Shown piece by piece: positions 1 through 9,538 of a DNA stretch of 64,000 bases (the stretch's first letter is position 1; each line of letters starts with the position of its first letter). The position numbers were made by a program, and so were the translations under genes. Origin of the DNA: Paraburkholderia sp041321145 (GTDB lineage: Bacteria; Pseudomonadota; Gammaproteobacteria; Burkholderiales; Burkholderiaceae). The notes beneath the pieces are model-generated. The model made no database searches and was not told the DNA's origin. It saw only the letters and a program-made list of their open reading frames with translations. The stretch is taken from NCBI RefSeq assembly GCF_041321145.1, contig NZ_JBGGWA010000013.1, positions 119,680-183,679 on the forward strand, in the 5' to 3' direction.

Positions 1-823
1 ATGTCGTGAGTAGCTGATAACTCTGAATATCGTCCGGTCGCTTGCTGACTTTCAGCGTCTCCATGAACGCGGTGACGGACTCCACCACGGTATATCGATC
101 CTCGAGTTGCTGAGCCTCTCGCCAGTTAGACAGGTCAGCTTCAGCTGCATGAGGTCGGCCAGTCGAGGCGGTGACGGTGATTGGAACGATCGTCGAAAAT
201 CGGTCTCCGGCAGCCACATGATCGATTGAATAGAGCGTTGGCTTTTTGCTTGCGAGTTTCCGGTCCGACAGGAACAGCTCGGAAAAATGCGTCCGAAATG
301 CTTTGGGCACACGTTGTCTTGCGTTTGCGACCACCTCGACATCCAGGACCGGGAGTTCATCGAGCTTCATGGCGAACACGCCAAGTCCGCGAAGTTCGAC
401 CGGACACAGAGAAAGCAAATCGAACGAGACGCTCTCCGTCCGCTTTTCGACTGCGTAAATTGCCGGTGACTGCTGATCTTCGAGAAAGAGGCTTTGTCCA
501 GAAGGTGTGAGCCACGCTTGTCCGTTTGAGCGGGACACGTAGTCACGCGACGTAACCTCTTCGAGCACAAAAGACAATTCCCGTTGGTTGAATCCGAAGA
601 AGCTGGCTATGTCGGCTTCCAGAATGCCGTCCGCAGCGTGCAGCAGACGAAGCAGGAACTCGCTTGTTGGTGATATCGAACCACGCTCAGATACCTTGAA
701 CGACACAGTAAAGCGACGGCAGGGAAGCAGCACATCGATCGAGTCCAGGACGATAACCTGTTCGTCCACGGACCCGGTAGAGCGGGACGGTAGCTTGAGG
801 ATCGGGCGATTTGTCTGTGTCAT
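1..823 (-). CDS. Winged-helix-like protein of unknown function (partial, C-terminus beyond window)
   Basis: An open frame starts with ATG at 823 and stays open for 274 codons to the left edge, so the gene is incomplete here. Its start overlaps the stop of the upstream NERD-kinase-helicase gene in an ATGA arrangement (ATG 823-821, TGA 822-820), which points to translational coupling and one operon. Residues about 50-110 look like a winged helix: helices around LLRLLHAADG and ADIASFFGFNQRELSFVLEEV, then a wing-like YVSRSNGQAWLTPSG. The rest is not recognised. From the context I infer a partner or regulator of the large helicase. The family is not named because nothing in it is diagnostic. Confidence 0.75.
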   Translation of the reverse strand, partial: MTQTNRPILKLPSRSTGSVDEQVIVLDSIDVLLPCRRFTVSFKVSERGSISPTSEFLLRLLHAADGILEADIASFFGFNQRELSFVLEEVTSRDYVSRSNGQAWLTPSGQSLFLEDQQSPAIYAVEKRTESVSFDLLSLCPVELRGLGVFAMKLDELPVLDVEVVANARQRVPKAFRTHFSELFLSDRKLASKKPTLYSIDHVAAGDRFSTIVPITVTASTGRPHAAEADLSNWREAQQLEDRYTVVESVTAFMETLKVSKRPDDIQSYQLLTT

Positions 824-3800
824 TGCGCGCCCCCCTTCACAGGCCTACGCGAACGTCCGGATGACGCCGCAGAATGCTGAACAGTGTCCGTCTCTCTCAA
901 CCCCCTGTACTCAACCCCATCGATTTCCCGGGCATCGCGCCGGTTCATCTGCGTTGCGAATTCCCTGCGAACTTGCCCCATGGGACCAGCGGATCGCCAT
1001 CCTCGCATAGCGCCAACTAACACCAGCCGATCCATCGCACGGCTGACGGCGACATTCAGTCTGTTGGGGCGTGACATGAAACCCTCGCGAATAGTGTTCG
1101 CTCCAGCTTCCACTCTTCCGTCGCAGTTGTTTCGCACCAACGAAAGGATGACTACAGGATTCTCTTTGCCCTGATAGCTGTCAACGGTATCAATCTTGAT
1201 TGTCGAACGCATGCCGTCGCTTATAAAGGCACTGCGGAGTTTTTGACGAACCAGTTCACACTGCGCGCGATAGGTGCAGATGATACCGATGGCATGCGCG
1301 TGCTCGGTCTGTGTCTCAATCCATTCGCGAAACGCGGTGTGTTGATCCCATTCCTTAACCAGATCAACGATCAGTTCCGCTTCAATGGGGTTGTTGATGG
1401 CATATTTGCGACTGTCGGGTTCGTTTTGATGAGCAAGTTCACCAAACTTATCAGTCGTGAGCCACGCTAACGGCTTATCGAGTGTAGTTGGAAGACATTC
1501 CGTCGGAATAATAAGATCGGTTCTACCGTGCGTCAGCGTACCGCCGTAGAACGCTTCCGAGGCGATGCTCCCGATCGGCGATAGCATACGATACTGTTCG
1601 GTGAGTGTGTGGCCTGCCGCAGTGCCGTAACCTGAACTGAAAACTCGTTCGAAGTCGCTCATGACAACCTGACGTTCGTTGGTCGAGATTATCTTTGCTA
1701 CATGCTTTACCACCTCTGGACGGTGTGTCGGTTCGAGCTGGCAATGATCCCCCACGAGAACGATCCAACGCCCGGCCTGCAGCGGAACTGCCAGTTCGCT
1801 TGCGGTGCATCGCGCGGCCTCGTCCACGACGACCAGGTCGAAGGAAGTGGACGTCAACCCTAGCGAGGATCGCCCCAATCCGACACAAGTACCGACGACA
1901 ATTTGCCTGGTGCCGGCAAGAAACGTCTCAAAGGTTCTCTCCCGAGTCGAGACGCTGCCGACAAAGTCGCGCGCGAGGTTCGCTACATCCCGGAAATGTT
2001 CCAACTTTGAGGCGTTTGTAAATCCAGCCTGGCCTGCGATATCGAGCGCTACATCATCGAGGTCGTCCGATGCGACGATGTCCTTGATGTCGAGCGGATG
2101 CGCGAGCTTCCCGACCAGCAATTCGAGAGTTTGACGCAGGCCCGATTCGCGCGGATCTGCAGACGAGTCTGACGATTCACCCTGGATTTGTTCCAGACGC
2201 TCAACGACTGGCCGAATGAGCGTCTCGAGAATGATCAGTTGCTCAAGGAGGTTATCTGGAATTCCGAGTACGCTACCGGCCAGACGCAGACGAACCGACT
2301 GATCCGCCCGAAACCGGTCCTTGAAAAGACCTTCGACCTTTCCCGTGTGGTAAGCCAGCAATCGGTCCGAGACATTACTCTCATGCCCTACTCTTAACAG
2401 GCTTGGCGTTTCTCCCGCCTCATGAAAAAGCTTAACCACCGCTTCGGCTGCACCATTCACAGCCTCGTGTGACTGGCTGGCGACGAGCACGTTGCGAGCC
2501 AATCCCTGTGTGAGAGCGAAGTGCACCAGAGCTCCTATGAATCGCGTCTTTCCAGTTCCGGGAGGACCCTGGAGCAAACCGACCGGCCGCGTTTCAAGGA
2601 GTTTCGAGAGCGCTTCTGCCTGGACCTTATTCAGCCCGTACCGCGCGGCCAGGTCAGATGGTTCGGCCGCCACGGGGCGTCTGGCTACGGAGTCCGCGCT
2701 TCTCTTATCGAAGACATCAATAAGGTCAGGGTACCGCGCCTCGCGGGAGAGCAATCGCATGGTAGCGTCCCGGCGCCGCGAGCGGCTCGTGATCTCAAAG
2801 TGACTTTCGAACTTCAACCGCTGCCCGTCGGCCACTAACCCTTCCCCTGTCTTCCCGCCCCACTTGCGGACATCAATCTCAAGCAGGTTCGCCGTAGACG
2901 TAATCAGGTCAAGCTGTCCAATGCGCGTCCATCGACCGCCTTTGTCCAATCGGCAGACTGTAACTGTGTCTTCCCGGCCGAACTCAAACGTCCCGGAGTC
3001 CAGATCGAATGGAACAATGTGTCGTTGCGTCTGAGGCTTATAAGCGCTTGGACCGGTCGCCTCACCCTCGATGACAAATTCCGCTTCCGAATCGATCAGG
3101 TGACGCCAAAGCGCCTGGACGTTGAGTTGTCCTGACTCGGACTGGGACGAAATCTTCTCTTCAAGCTCGTCAGCTGAAACTTCAGACGGGGGCTCAGCGT
3201 CTTCGCTGACATCGTCCCCGGCGGATGTCTGACGGTCGGCCTCGGTATTTAGCGCCAGTCCGTAGGCCGCATCCCATGCCTCCGCGATATCCTTGTCGGA
3301 CAAGACATTCTCGAGATCGCTGAAATCGTCTCGATCCGCAGCTACAAGCGTGAGCTCCGCAGCAATTGCTGCGAATTCCCATCGCGCGATACTCGTGATC
3401 TGTTTCTGGTCAATGGATTCCCGGCGTACGGAAACTGCTTGCCTCCGGCCGTCCAGCTGAAAGATCAGTTGTTCGACTGCACCGCGAATACGTAACTGCC
3501 TTCCGCCGGGCGTAACCCGGAATGCCAGGGATCCCTCGTCCGAGAGGAATGGACGTGTATCAGTTGCGCAAACACGCAGGGCAATCTCACGGACAGCGTT
3601 GTCGGTGGTTGTGTCGAGAATGAAATCGAGCGCCTCTGCAAGCGGCAGTAGTGTTCCATTCTTCGGCGACTCGGTGCGGATCTTCACAATGGCTTCGTTA
3701 AGCCTCGCCAATCCGCCGGCTGCCATGTTTGCACAGGCGACAACTTCCTCGACAATACATGTTACGGCGTAACAGTCTCGCTCGAAGCGCCCCCCTGTCA

Positions 3801-5823
3801 TTGGGGCATATGCCCGCGACATTTTCTCTCCGTCATCGATGTGGACAAAATCAAGAAGATCCACGAGAAGCGGCCGCGGCGATTCTTCAGCGATAACGAG
3901 GATGTTTTCAGGCTTAATGTCACCGTGGGCGATCTTTTTCTCGTGAAGGGACACCACCGTAGCAATGAACGATCGCAGGAAGGCAAGCCCAAACTCAGCC
4001 TCCGTCCACGGAAGATCGGAGGTTGACATGGATTGGGCGAGATTTGGGCTGTCGACAAAATCCTGAATCAGTACAACCGCATCACCAAGCCAAATGGCTC
4101 GCAGAATTCCTGCGCATCCCGCGGGGCGCTCGATGATCATGCTTTCCGCCTGCTCAAGGAACCCCAACAACCTTGGCGCCTCGCGAGTCTGGTCGCCCCA
4201 CCCTTCGCGCTTCCACATTTTCACAAGGACCGTCTTCCCTTCAGAAACGCTTCGCCACATCGCAATATTCGCGTCATCTCTGATGTCTTCGACGACGGGA
4301 TACTCACGCACGAGCTTCATTTGTGACGATATCGTGCGGAATCGCTCGAGCCCTTTCAGAACCTCCGCAGCTGAGGGTTTGGATTCCAGAGCTAGATTGA
4401 ACGCTTCGAGCATCGTGGACGCGTCGGCGTATCGATCGTCCGCAGACCACGCGAGCGAACGCTCAAACCAATTGTGCAGGGTTTCGAATGCATCATCCTT
4501 GTCCACTGACGCGTCCCATTCGGGAGGATTGTCAGCGGTCGCTACAGGGGGACAGGCAAAGAGCAATCGATGAGCAACACACCCCAGCAGAAAAACGTCT
4601 TTCGTTCGGGAGTCGACGTCGAGTCCGAACGCGTCTTCCGGGAGTCTCACCGTGGACAGGAACTGATAGCGGTGACTGCCGAGGGATTTCACGTCTTGAA
4701 AGCTCGCGGACATCAGATGCGACAGCCGAACAAGGGACGGTGGTTCTATCCAGACGCTGTGCGCGCCGATATCAAGGTGTGATGCGTTAAGACGGTGCAT
4801 CAACGCGGCCCTGTGTACGATCTGGCGAACAAGCTCGATCCGCGTTTCACGCGGGAACTCGCAAATCTGGTTGCGACTCAGATCCAGAAGACGCTGCAAC
4901 CTCTTTCGACGGTCGAAGACCTCCCAATATTCGATGCCTTTTTCATCATCGTCGGTGCGGGGCTGCAGAATCGAGGTTTCAAATTCAGCATTTCGATCGT
5001 TAAGCCAGGCGATGATTTCGCGTTCGCGTCCCGCAATCTCACGGCGACCTTCCTCGTTCTGGAATCGTGTCTCCGCCTTTGTAAAGTCCCAGCGTCGCAA
5101 TAGTCCTGTTGCACCACCGGCTGCGTTATCTGCGACATCGTATTCACGATAAATCTGCTTTGGATGTTCGAACGTGTAGGCATCCGACAAAGCCTGAAAG
5201 CTTCCGTACCGGCGACTTGATGGCTTGAAGTATCCCTCTTTCACGTTAAAAAACTGCTGCCACAGGTTCCGCCACGGGTCGGTCGTCAGATCCTTTGAGT
5301 GGAATGCAGCAGGAACCCCAGCAAGCATCGCAACCCGTTGCTTCGGGTCTTGAAGCGCCTTGATGAAAGCATCGAGACAAAATACGCGGTTAATTTCCGT
5401 GAGGGCTATTCCGGAACGGTCGTTTGTTCCCGTCAACACCACACAGCCGTCGACCTTGGGACACGTTGTCAATCCGTTCAGTTTCGCTCGTGCTGCGGGC
5501 GTCTTCAGATAGCGCTGCAGCATCAGATACAGTTCCCGTGAGTTCGAAAGGATCTTTTCAACCGGAGATCCACCTTCACGAGCGTTTCCGTTTACGCTCC
5601 AGGCTCCCCCGGAACTCGTAATCTTGCCGCGCCAATCTTTCAGGTCTACCGCGAGTACTCGATCTTCGATCACAAGTATTACGTCGATTTCACGACCGCC
5701 ATAGGGTAGCGCAAGCTCCAGGTTGGTGAACGCCATCCACCCGCTGGGCAGGTCAGTCTGCAGTCGGTTGATACCATGTATCTCGCGATCGTGGATGCCA
5801 CGGCCCTTGTTATAGATTTTCAA
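820..5823 (-). CDS. NERD domain - protein kinase-like - SF1 (Upf1-type) helicase fusion, candidate defence effector
   Basis: A 1667-residue multidomain protein. Residues about 10-110 form a NERD (nuclease-related) domain, with GREIDVILV at 43-51 and VDLK at 59-62. Residues about 490-780 are a Ser/Thr-kinase-like domain with catalytic loop HGDIKPEN at 633-640, while the DFG position reads LLDF. A second, more degenerate kinase-like stretch may precede it (about 215-480). The C-terminal third is an SF1 helicase: Walker A GPPGTGKT at 1086-1093, motif II DEAA from 1334, GDHCQLEP, EQYRM, VDSYQGKE and NVAVSRA. NERD plus kinase is the known layout of PglW of the Pgl/BREX-2 phage-defence systems; fusion to a helicase in one chain is unusual. 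The start is TTG at 5823, preceded by GAGAG, with an in-frame stop just upstream. The stop overlaps the next gene. The defence role is inferred from domains. Confidence 0.88.
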   Translation of the reverse strand: MKIYNKGRGIHDREIHGINRLQTDLPSGWMAFTNLELALPYGGREIDVILVIEDRVLAVDLKDWRGKITSSGGAWSVNGNAREGGSPVEKILSNSRELYLMLQRYLKTPAARAKLNGLTTCPKVDGCVVLTGTNDRSGIALTEINRVFCLDAFIKALQDPKQRVAMLAGVPAAFHSKDLTTDPWRNLWQQFFNVKEGYFKPSSRRYGSFQALSDAYTFEHPKQIYREYDVADNAAGGATGLLRRWDFTKAETRFQNEEGRREIAGREREIIAWLNDRNAEFETSILQPRTDDDEKGIEYWEVFDRRKRLQRLLDLSRNQICEFPRETRIELVRQIVHRAALMHRLNASHLDIGAHSVWIEPPSLVRLSHLMSASFQDVKSLGSHRYQFLSTVRLPEDAFGLDVDSRTKDVFLLGCVAHRLLFACPPVATADNPPEWDASVDKDDAFETLHNWFERSLAWSADDRYADASTMLEAFNLALESKPSAAEVLKGLERFRTISSQMKLVREYPVVEDIRDDANIAMWRSVSEGKTVLVKMWKREGWGDQTREAPRLLGFLEQAESMIIERPAGCAGILRAIWLGDAVVLIQDFVDSPNLAQSMSTSDLPWTEAEFGLAFLRSFIATVVSLHEKKIAHGDIKPENILVIAEESPRPLLVDLLDFVHIDDGEKMSRAYAPMTGGRFERDCYAVTCIVEEVVACANMAAGGLARLNEAIVKIRTESPKNGTLLPLAEALDFILDTTTDNAVREIALRVCATDTRPFLSDEGSLAFRVTPGGRQLRIRGAVEQLIFQLDGRRQAVSVRRESIDQKQITSIARWEFAAIAAELTLVAADRDDFSDLENVLSDKDIAEAWDAAYGLALNTEADRQTSAGDDVSEDAEPPSEVSADELEEKISSQSESGQLNVQALWRHLIDSEAEFVIEGEATGPSAYKPQTQRHIVPFDLDSGTFEFGREDTVTVCRLDKGGRWTRIGQLDLITSTANLLEIDVRKWGGKTGEGLVADGQRLKFESHFEITSRSRRRDATMRLLSREARYPDLIDVFDKRSADSVARRPVAAEPSDLAARYGLNKVQAEALSKLLETRPVGLLQGPPGTGKTRFIGALVHFALTQGLARNVLVASQSHEAVNGAAEAVVKLFHEAGETPSLLRVGHESNVSDRLLAYHTGKVEGLFKDRFRADQSVRLRLAGSVLGIPDNLLEQLIILETLIRPVVERLEQIQGESSDSSADPRESGLRQTLELLVGKLAHPLDIKDIVASDDLDDVALDIAGQAGFTNASKLEHFRDVANLARDFVGSVSTRERTFETFLAGTRQIVVGTCVGLGRSSLGLTSTSFDLVVVDEAARCTASELAVPLQAGRWIVLVGDHCQLEPTHRPEVVKHVAKIISTNERQVVMSDFERVFSSGYGTAAGHTLTEQYRMLSPIGSIASEAFYGGTLTHGRTDLIIPTECLPTTLDKPLAWLTTDKFGELAHQNEPDSRKYAINNPIEAELIVDLVKEWDQHTAFREWIETQTEHAHAIGIICTYRAQCELVRQKLRSAFISDGMRSTIKIDTVDSYQGKENPVVILSLVRNNCDGRVEAGANTIREGFMSRPNRLNVAVSRAMDRLVLVGAMRGWRSAGPMGQVRREFATQMNRRDAREIDGVEYRGLRETDTVQHSAASSGRSRRPVKGGAQ

Positions 5824-6227
5824 TTGGCTTTTCTCTCAAATTCCAATTCGATTGCGACAGCCCGATCTGCACTCGGAGAACGCATGCTGGCCGCGATGAT
5901 TGTTTTGTGCAGGCGCGCATGCGTAAATCCGCGTGGTCTCGATCGCCAGACGTCGTGATCCAGATAGTTGACCGCCCTTCCAGGCAATGCGCACAAACCG
6001 CCGGCTGCCAGCCGGCCCGCGCAACGAGTCACCCATGTAAACGCGTTGTCGACCGCTGATGGGTATGCGCATTCACGTAGAGACACTGCTCGTACGACGA
6101 GGTCCAACGGATCGTTTTTGCCCCTTTGCCAGATTACGACAGCATATCGGCAACTTCGAAACAGATCTTGAGTGCAATTTCGCATGGCGCCAACCTGCAA
6201 GGCATGTGGCAGCGGTGCCGCAGTCAC
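5820..6227 (-). CDS. Small hypothetical protein coupled to the NERD-kinase-helicase gene
   Basis: A 135-codon frame with GTG start at 6227, five bases after the stop of the preceding gene. Its TGA (5822-5820) overlaps the TTG start of the helicase fusion. That tight packing is the main reason to treat it as real. The product is rich in Cys and Arg, has no signal peptide or membrane segment, and matches no family I recognise. A competing frame covers 5836-6072, so it could instead be a frameshifted fragment of a larger gene. The existence of the protein is uncertain; the overlap with the downstream start is what is seen. Confidence 0.4.
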   Translation of the reverse strand: MTAAPLPHALQVGAMRNCTQDLFRSCRYAVVIWQRGKNDPLDLVVRAVSLRECAYPSAVDNAFTWVTRCAGRLAAGGLCALPGRAVNYLDHDVWRSRPRGFTHARLHKTIIAASMRSPSADRAVAIELEFERKAN

Positions 6228-6232
6228 AAAGA

Positions 6233-8027
6233 TCAGGACCTCAACCGCCTCTTCGCTGCCTCAACGTTAAACTCACTGGCCATCTGTCGCCACGACGCGG
6301 CGATCTTTCGACACAACTGCTTGGCCCTTTGCCAACGCTCGGGAAGCGCCTGCGCCCGGAGCAGCCATTCTTCGGAAAGCTGTTCCTCGAGTGCGCCACC
6401 ATCGAACACCCCCCGTGTCGTAACACCTCGACTGTTGACGACTTCCATGGCCAGACCATCCTCAATCTGGCGCGAACCCAGTTTTTCGAGAGCACCGGCC
6501 AGCACATCGCCTGGCCAGCGGCCATCGCGCTCAGGCGGGCTGTGCAATAGCACGGCTCCGATATACTGGTCAGCGACGGCCGCTCTGTCCGACTGCTCAG
6601 CAAGTGAGCGAGCCTCGGTTATCCACTCCATCAACAACGGCGTTTGCATCTCGCCTGCCGCGTTCAGGCCGGGGGGCGTGCGCCAGGTACGAAGGACACG
6701 CCAGGCAATAGTGGCATTCGCCTGCTCCAAAGGGTCTGGTGAGTCCTTCTCGGCATGCTCGTCCGCCCGGTTCGCGGGCGCATACGCGGCGCAAATTACA
6801 GCGATAAACTCATGAGGTTTCTGAGCCATGGTCCGATGAAAGGACAACTGCTCCCCTTCCCCCAATTCACCCAGAAGGAGAGGAAGGCAACGTAACTCTA
6901 GGCTGTCGAGCGCTTCCTGCGATCTCGTCACTGAGTGACTTGTCAGTATAACGAATGTATTGACTTCGCGTCGCCCAATAACGCGATACCGCTGAAGGCG
7001 GCTTGTCCTTCAGACTGTCTATTAGCGTCCGGCTGTCTGCCATGTCCGCCAGACAAAGTCCGAGAGACCATTCCGGCCAGTCACGCGAGACAGTCGCGTC
7101 TGAAAGCTGTCTCATCCAGTCGTCACCCGCGAGAGCAAGGCGCGTCGCACAAAGAACCGGTACGCCCCGTTCGTCACGAGAGGAGAGTCGTCCAAACCAC
7201 CGGTCGAGCAAGGCAAAGATCCCTTCAGTATCCTGAATGCTCTCGGCCGCCTGCTGCGCCACGAGATACGGCTGGCGTGCCTTGCAGAACAGATCGTCCA
7301 CCGCGCCAACACCGCTTTCCAGCACTTTGCGAAGTGCCTGGTCGCGCAATGCCTTTACCTTCTCCGAAGCCACATTGATGTCAGGTTCAACATCCGCCAG
7401 GTCCGGAAGAAATTCGTCGAACAGCCACCTGACTTCCTCCACTACTGTAGAACCCCGGAATTCCTGGCCCACTGCGTCCAGCGCGTCAGTTTCGACGGCC
7501 GGCATCGCCCAAACTGCGTTGGAAAACCTGCGATGTCTGGCTACCAGCTGCCGTATCCCTTCCAGGATACCTTCCCTTGTGGACGGAGCGAGATTCGGTG
7601 CCCTCGCTGTAGTCGTCAATTGCGTCCGCAGCATCGCGCGATGTTCCGGAGAAAACATCGGATAGTGGTCGATGAGGATCAGTTGACGCTCGGGAGCGGA
7701 ATCACTCAAGGTAAGTGCAAAATCGATATAGGCCAGGAACGCTTCCCGTCTGTGTTCCTCGGTCAACGGCGCACGAGTAGACCGTCCAAAGTCTTTCCAC
7801 ACCGGCTCCTGCGTGGGGAAGTTAGTGTCCGAGTTTCGCGGCAGGATAGCCACTGCAAGTCGCCATGCTACTGTCGGGAATGTTTCTGCAAGGCTGTTCA
7901 GGGCGTCCAGGCGTTGGGATAGCGTCGCACTAGTGCCAGGACTCCACGCTAGGAAGATAGAACGGAGGCTGTTTGATGGCCTGTTCACAATCCTGCCGTC
8001 ACCTTCGTACTCTACGAGACGCGCAAG
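6233..8027 (-). pseudogene. Large alpha-helical protein gene, 5' end removed by IS6 and interrupted by a frameshift
   Basis: The reading frame runs straight into the IS6 end at 8027 (LARLVEYEGDG... before the first possible GTG at 7988), so the N-terminal part has been lost. One frame encodes about 373 residues down to 6867. The same protein appears to continue in the +1 frame from about 6930 (SQEALDSLELRCLPLLLGEL...) to a natural-looking C-terminus at 6233 (ERWQRAKQLCRKIA...). The shift lies between about 6905 and 6960. The sequence is Trp-, Leu- and Ala-rich and predicted helical, as in solenoid proteins. It shares strand and close spacing with the downstream genes and was probably the first gene of the operon. 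The family is not recognised. Confidence 0.65.
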
Positions 8028-8869
8028 GGCTCTGGTGCAAATAGAGTCGGTGAATCGGTTAAAGTTGTCGGAGCAAAACGAACTGATGACGCGCGATGAG
8101 CAAGCTTAAGAGTCTGCAGGAGTTGTTCGGTGGACGCCATTTTGATCGGGAGATCATCATTCTTTGTGTTCGGTGGTACCTGCGCTACAAGCTCAGCCTA
8201 CGCGATCTGGTCGAGATGATGGCCGAACGGGGCTTGTCGCTGGCTCACACGACGATCCTGCGCTGGGTGAGGCGTTATACGCCGGAGTTTGTCAAACGCT
8301 GGAACCGCTTTGCTACACCTGCGGGTCGATCCTGGCGCGTCGATGAGACCTACCTGAAGATTCGTGGCAAGTGGGTTTATCTGTACCGGGCGGTAGATCG
8401 GTCTGGCCAGACGGTCGGCTTCTTGCTCAGGGCAAAGCGCGACGTGGCCGCGGCCAAAGCCTTTCTCAGCAAGGCCATCAGGCACCAAGGCCAGTCGCCG
8501 GAGGCCATCACGCTTGATGGCTATGCTGCCTCGCACCGCGCGGTGCGCGAGATGAAGGCCGATGGTCTGCTGCCTGAAGACACGAAGGTCCGATCCTCGA
8601 AATATCTGAACAACCTGATCGAGCAGGACCATCGCCACATCAAGTCCAGAACGAACGTGATGCTCGGCTTCAAACAGTTCAGGAGCGCCGCGTCCGCGAT
8701 TTCAGGCATCGAGTTGATGCATCGAATTCGCAAGGGCCAGTTCGATCTCGCGAAGCTCGGCCTCAAGGATACCGCTGCGCCCGTCGTATGGAATGCTGCC
8801 CTGTCCGATCGCTAAGGTATCCTTCCTATATGAAACTTCTCAACCGGCTTACCTATTTGCACCAGAGCC
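8028..8869 (+). mobile_element. IS6-family insertion sequence, apparently intact
   Basis: An 842-bp element with terminal inverted repeats GGCTCTGGTGCAAATAG at the left and its complement ending at 8869, around one full-length transposase. The flanking octamers differ (CGCGCAAG on the left, CCCATTTG on the right), so no target duplication is left. IS6 elements are known to cause adjacent deletions and replicon fusions, and that would explain the missing duplication and the truncated gene on the left. Degenerate relatives of the same subgroup lie at 34.8 and 39 kb. Confidence 0.85.
8096..8815 (+). CDS. IS6-family DDE transposase
   Basis: 239 residues, the usual length for IS6 transposases. 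It opens with an N-terminal helix-turn-helix region (YKLSLRDLVEMMAERGLSLAHTTI), followed by the DDE catalytic core: WRVDETYLKIRGKWVYLYRA (first Asp), TLDGYAASHRA (second Asp) and NNLIEQDHRHIKSR (Glu region). No stop or frameshift is seen, so it may be active. It lies between good terminal repeats. The start ATG at 8096 gives the canonical MSKLKSLQELFGGRHFDRE N-terminus shared with the two decayed copies further right. Confidence 0.93.
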   Translation: MSKLKSLQELFGGRHFDREIIILCVRWYLRYKLSLRDLVEMMAERGLSLAHTTILRWVRRYTPEFVKRWNRFATPAGRSWRVDETYLKIRGKWVYLYRAVDRSGQTVGFLLRAKRDVAAAKAFLSKAIRHQGQSPEAITLDGYAASHRAVREMKADGLLPEDTKVRSSKYLNNLIEQDHRHIKSRTNVMLGFKQFRSAASAISGIELMHRIRKGQFDLAKLGLKDTAAPVVWNAALSDR

Positions 8870-9040
8870 CCCATTTGAATCACAAAGACCGCGCGACGGG
8901 AACGATTCAGGCCCGGGGTGCAGACGGCAAACTGGCTGCAGATCTATGACGGCACGATCGCCCCGATCCGCACCGTGTTTGCCGCCCAAGGTGGTGAACC
9001 GGGCAGCCGCTGAGGCAACCTATCAGTCAGCAAGTTTGAA

Positions 9041-9060
9041 GTTCGTTAATTCCGCTAGCC
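9041..9060 (-). repeat. GCTAGC/AATTAACG short repeat, copy A (inverted)
   Basis: Read on the minus strand the site is GGCTAGCGGAATTAACGAAC. It matches copy C at 9519 in all but one base, but in opposite orientation. A partial copy (GCGCTAGCGGAAATGG) sits on the same strand near 9092-9107. Confidence 0.6.
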
Positions 9061-9383
9061 GTGTCCACAGAGGCGCTAATGGATGTCCGCCATTTCCGCT
9101 AGCGCACCTGCCGACGCTCGACGCGCACTCACTGTCCCGCACGGACGATGAAGCGCAGTGCGAGAGTGCGATTTCGGACATCCACCAGCGGAATGTAGAA
9201 GACCGCCGAGCAACACCTGAAGTGCCCTACGGTACGCCGCTTTTTGTCTGCGCCCGGAGGCCAGAGGCGTCGTATGGTCGCAGGAACGACTGTTGATACT
9301 TACGCCGGCCGCGGCCGTACCCCTGCACATCGGTTGCGTGGCTCAACAGCCGCATTAAAGGAATTAAAGGAAACGTTGAACGC

Positions 9384-9400
9384 GCTAGCAAAATTAACGG
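9384..9400 (+). repeat. GCTAGC/AATTAACG short repeat, copy B
   Basis: GCTAGCAAAATTAACGG, same orientation as copy C, with two differences in the shared core. It lies just before the hairpin at 9435. Confidence 0.5.
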
Positions 9401-9434
9401 ATAGTCAGCCGTTCACCCGTTGCTGACACGCAAC

Positions 9435-9496
9435 GGCCGGCAAAACCGGCCACCTGGCCTTCCAGCCTTCTTGGGCGCGGGCCGCAGCCCTTTTTT
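9435..9496 (+). terminator. Two hairpins, the second followed by a T run
   Basis: A perfect 6-bp stem GGCCGG-CAAAA-CCGGCC lies at 9435-9451. Then GGGC...GCCC at 9473-9490 is followed by six T (9491-9496), the form of a Rho-independent terminator on the plus strand. It would end whatever transcript came from the decayed region to its left. Confidence 0.5.
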
Positions 9497-9518
9497 CGCT
9501 AGCAAATACAGTGAGCAT

Positions 9519-9538
9519 GGCTAGCAGAATTAACGAAC
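9519..9538 (+). repeat. GCTAGC/AATTAACG short repeat, copy C
   Basis: GGCTAGCAGAATTAACGAAC, an almost perfect inverted partner of copy A 460 bp to the left. It could be the end of a small mobile or recombinase-recognised unit; no recombinase is present between the copies. Confidence 0.6.

Noticed and set aside
6905..6960. Programmed ribosomal frameshift in the gene beside IS6
   Set aside because: No slippery heptamer with a following pseudoknot was seen, and the gene is already truncated; decay is simpler.
9244..9426. Possible H-NS-like C-terminus (YAGRGRTPAHRL)
   Set aside because: Only a few residues match the H-NS DNA-binding loop, the conserved Trp is missing and no N-terminal domain is present.
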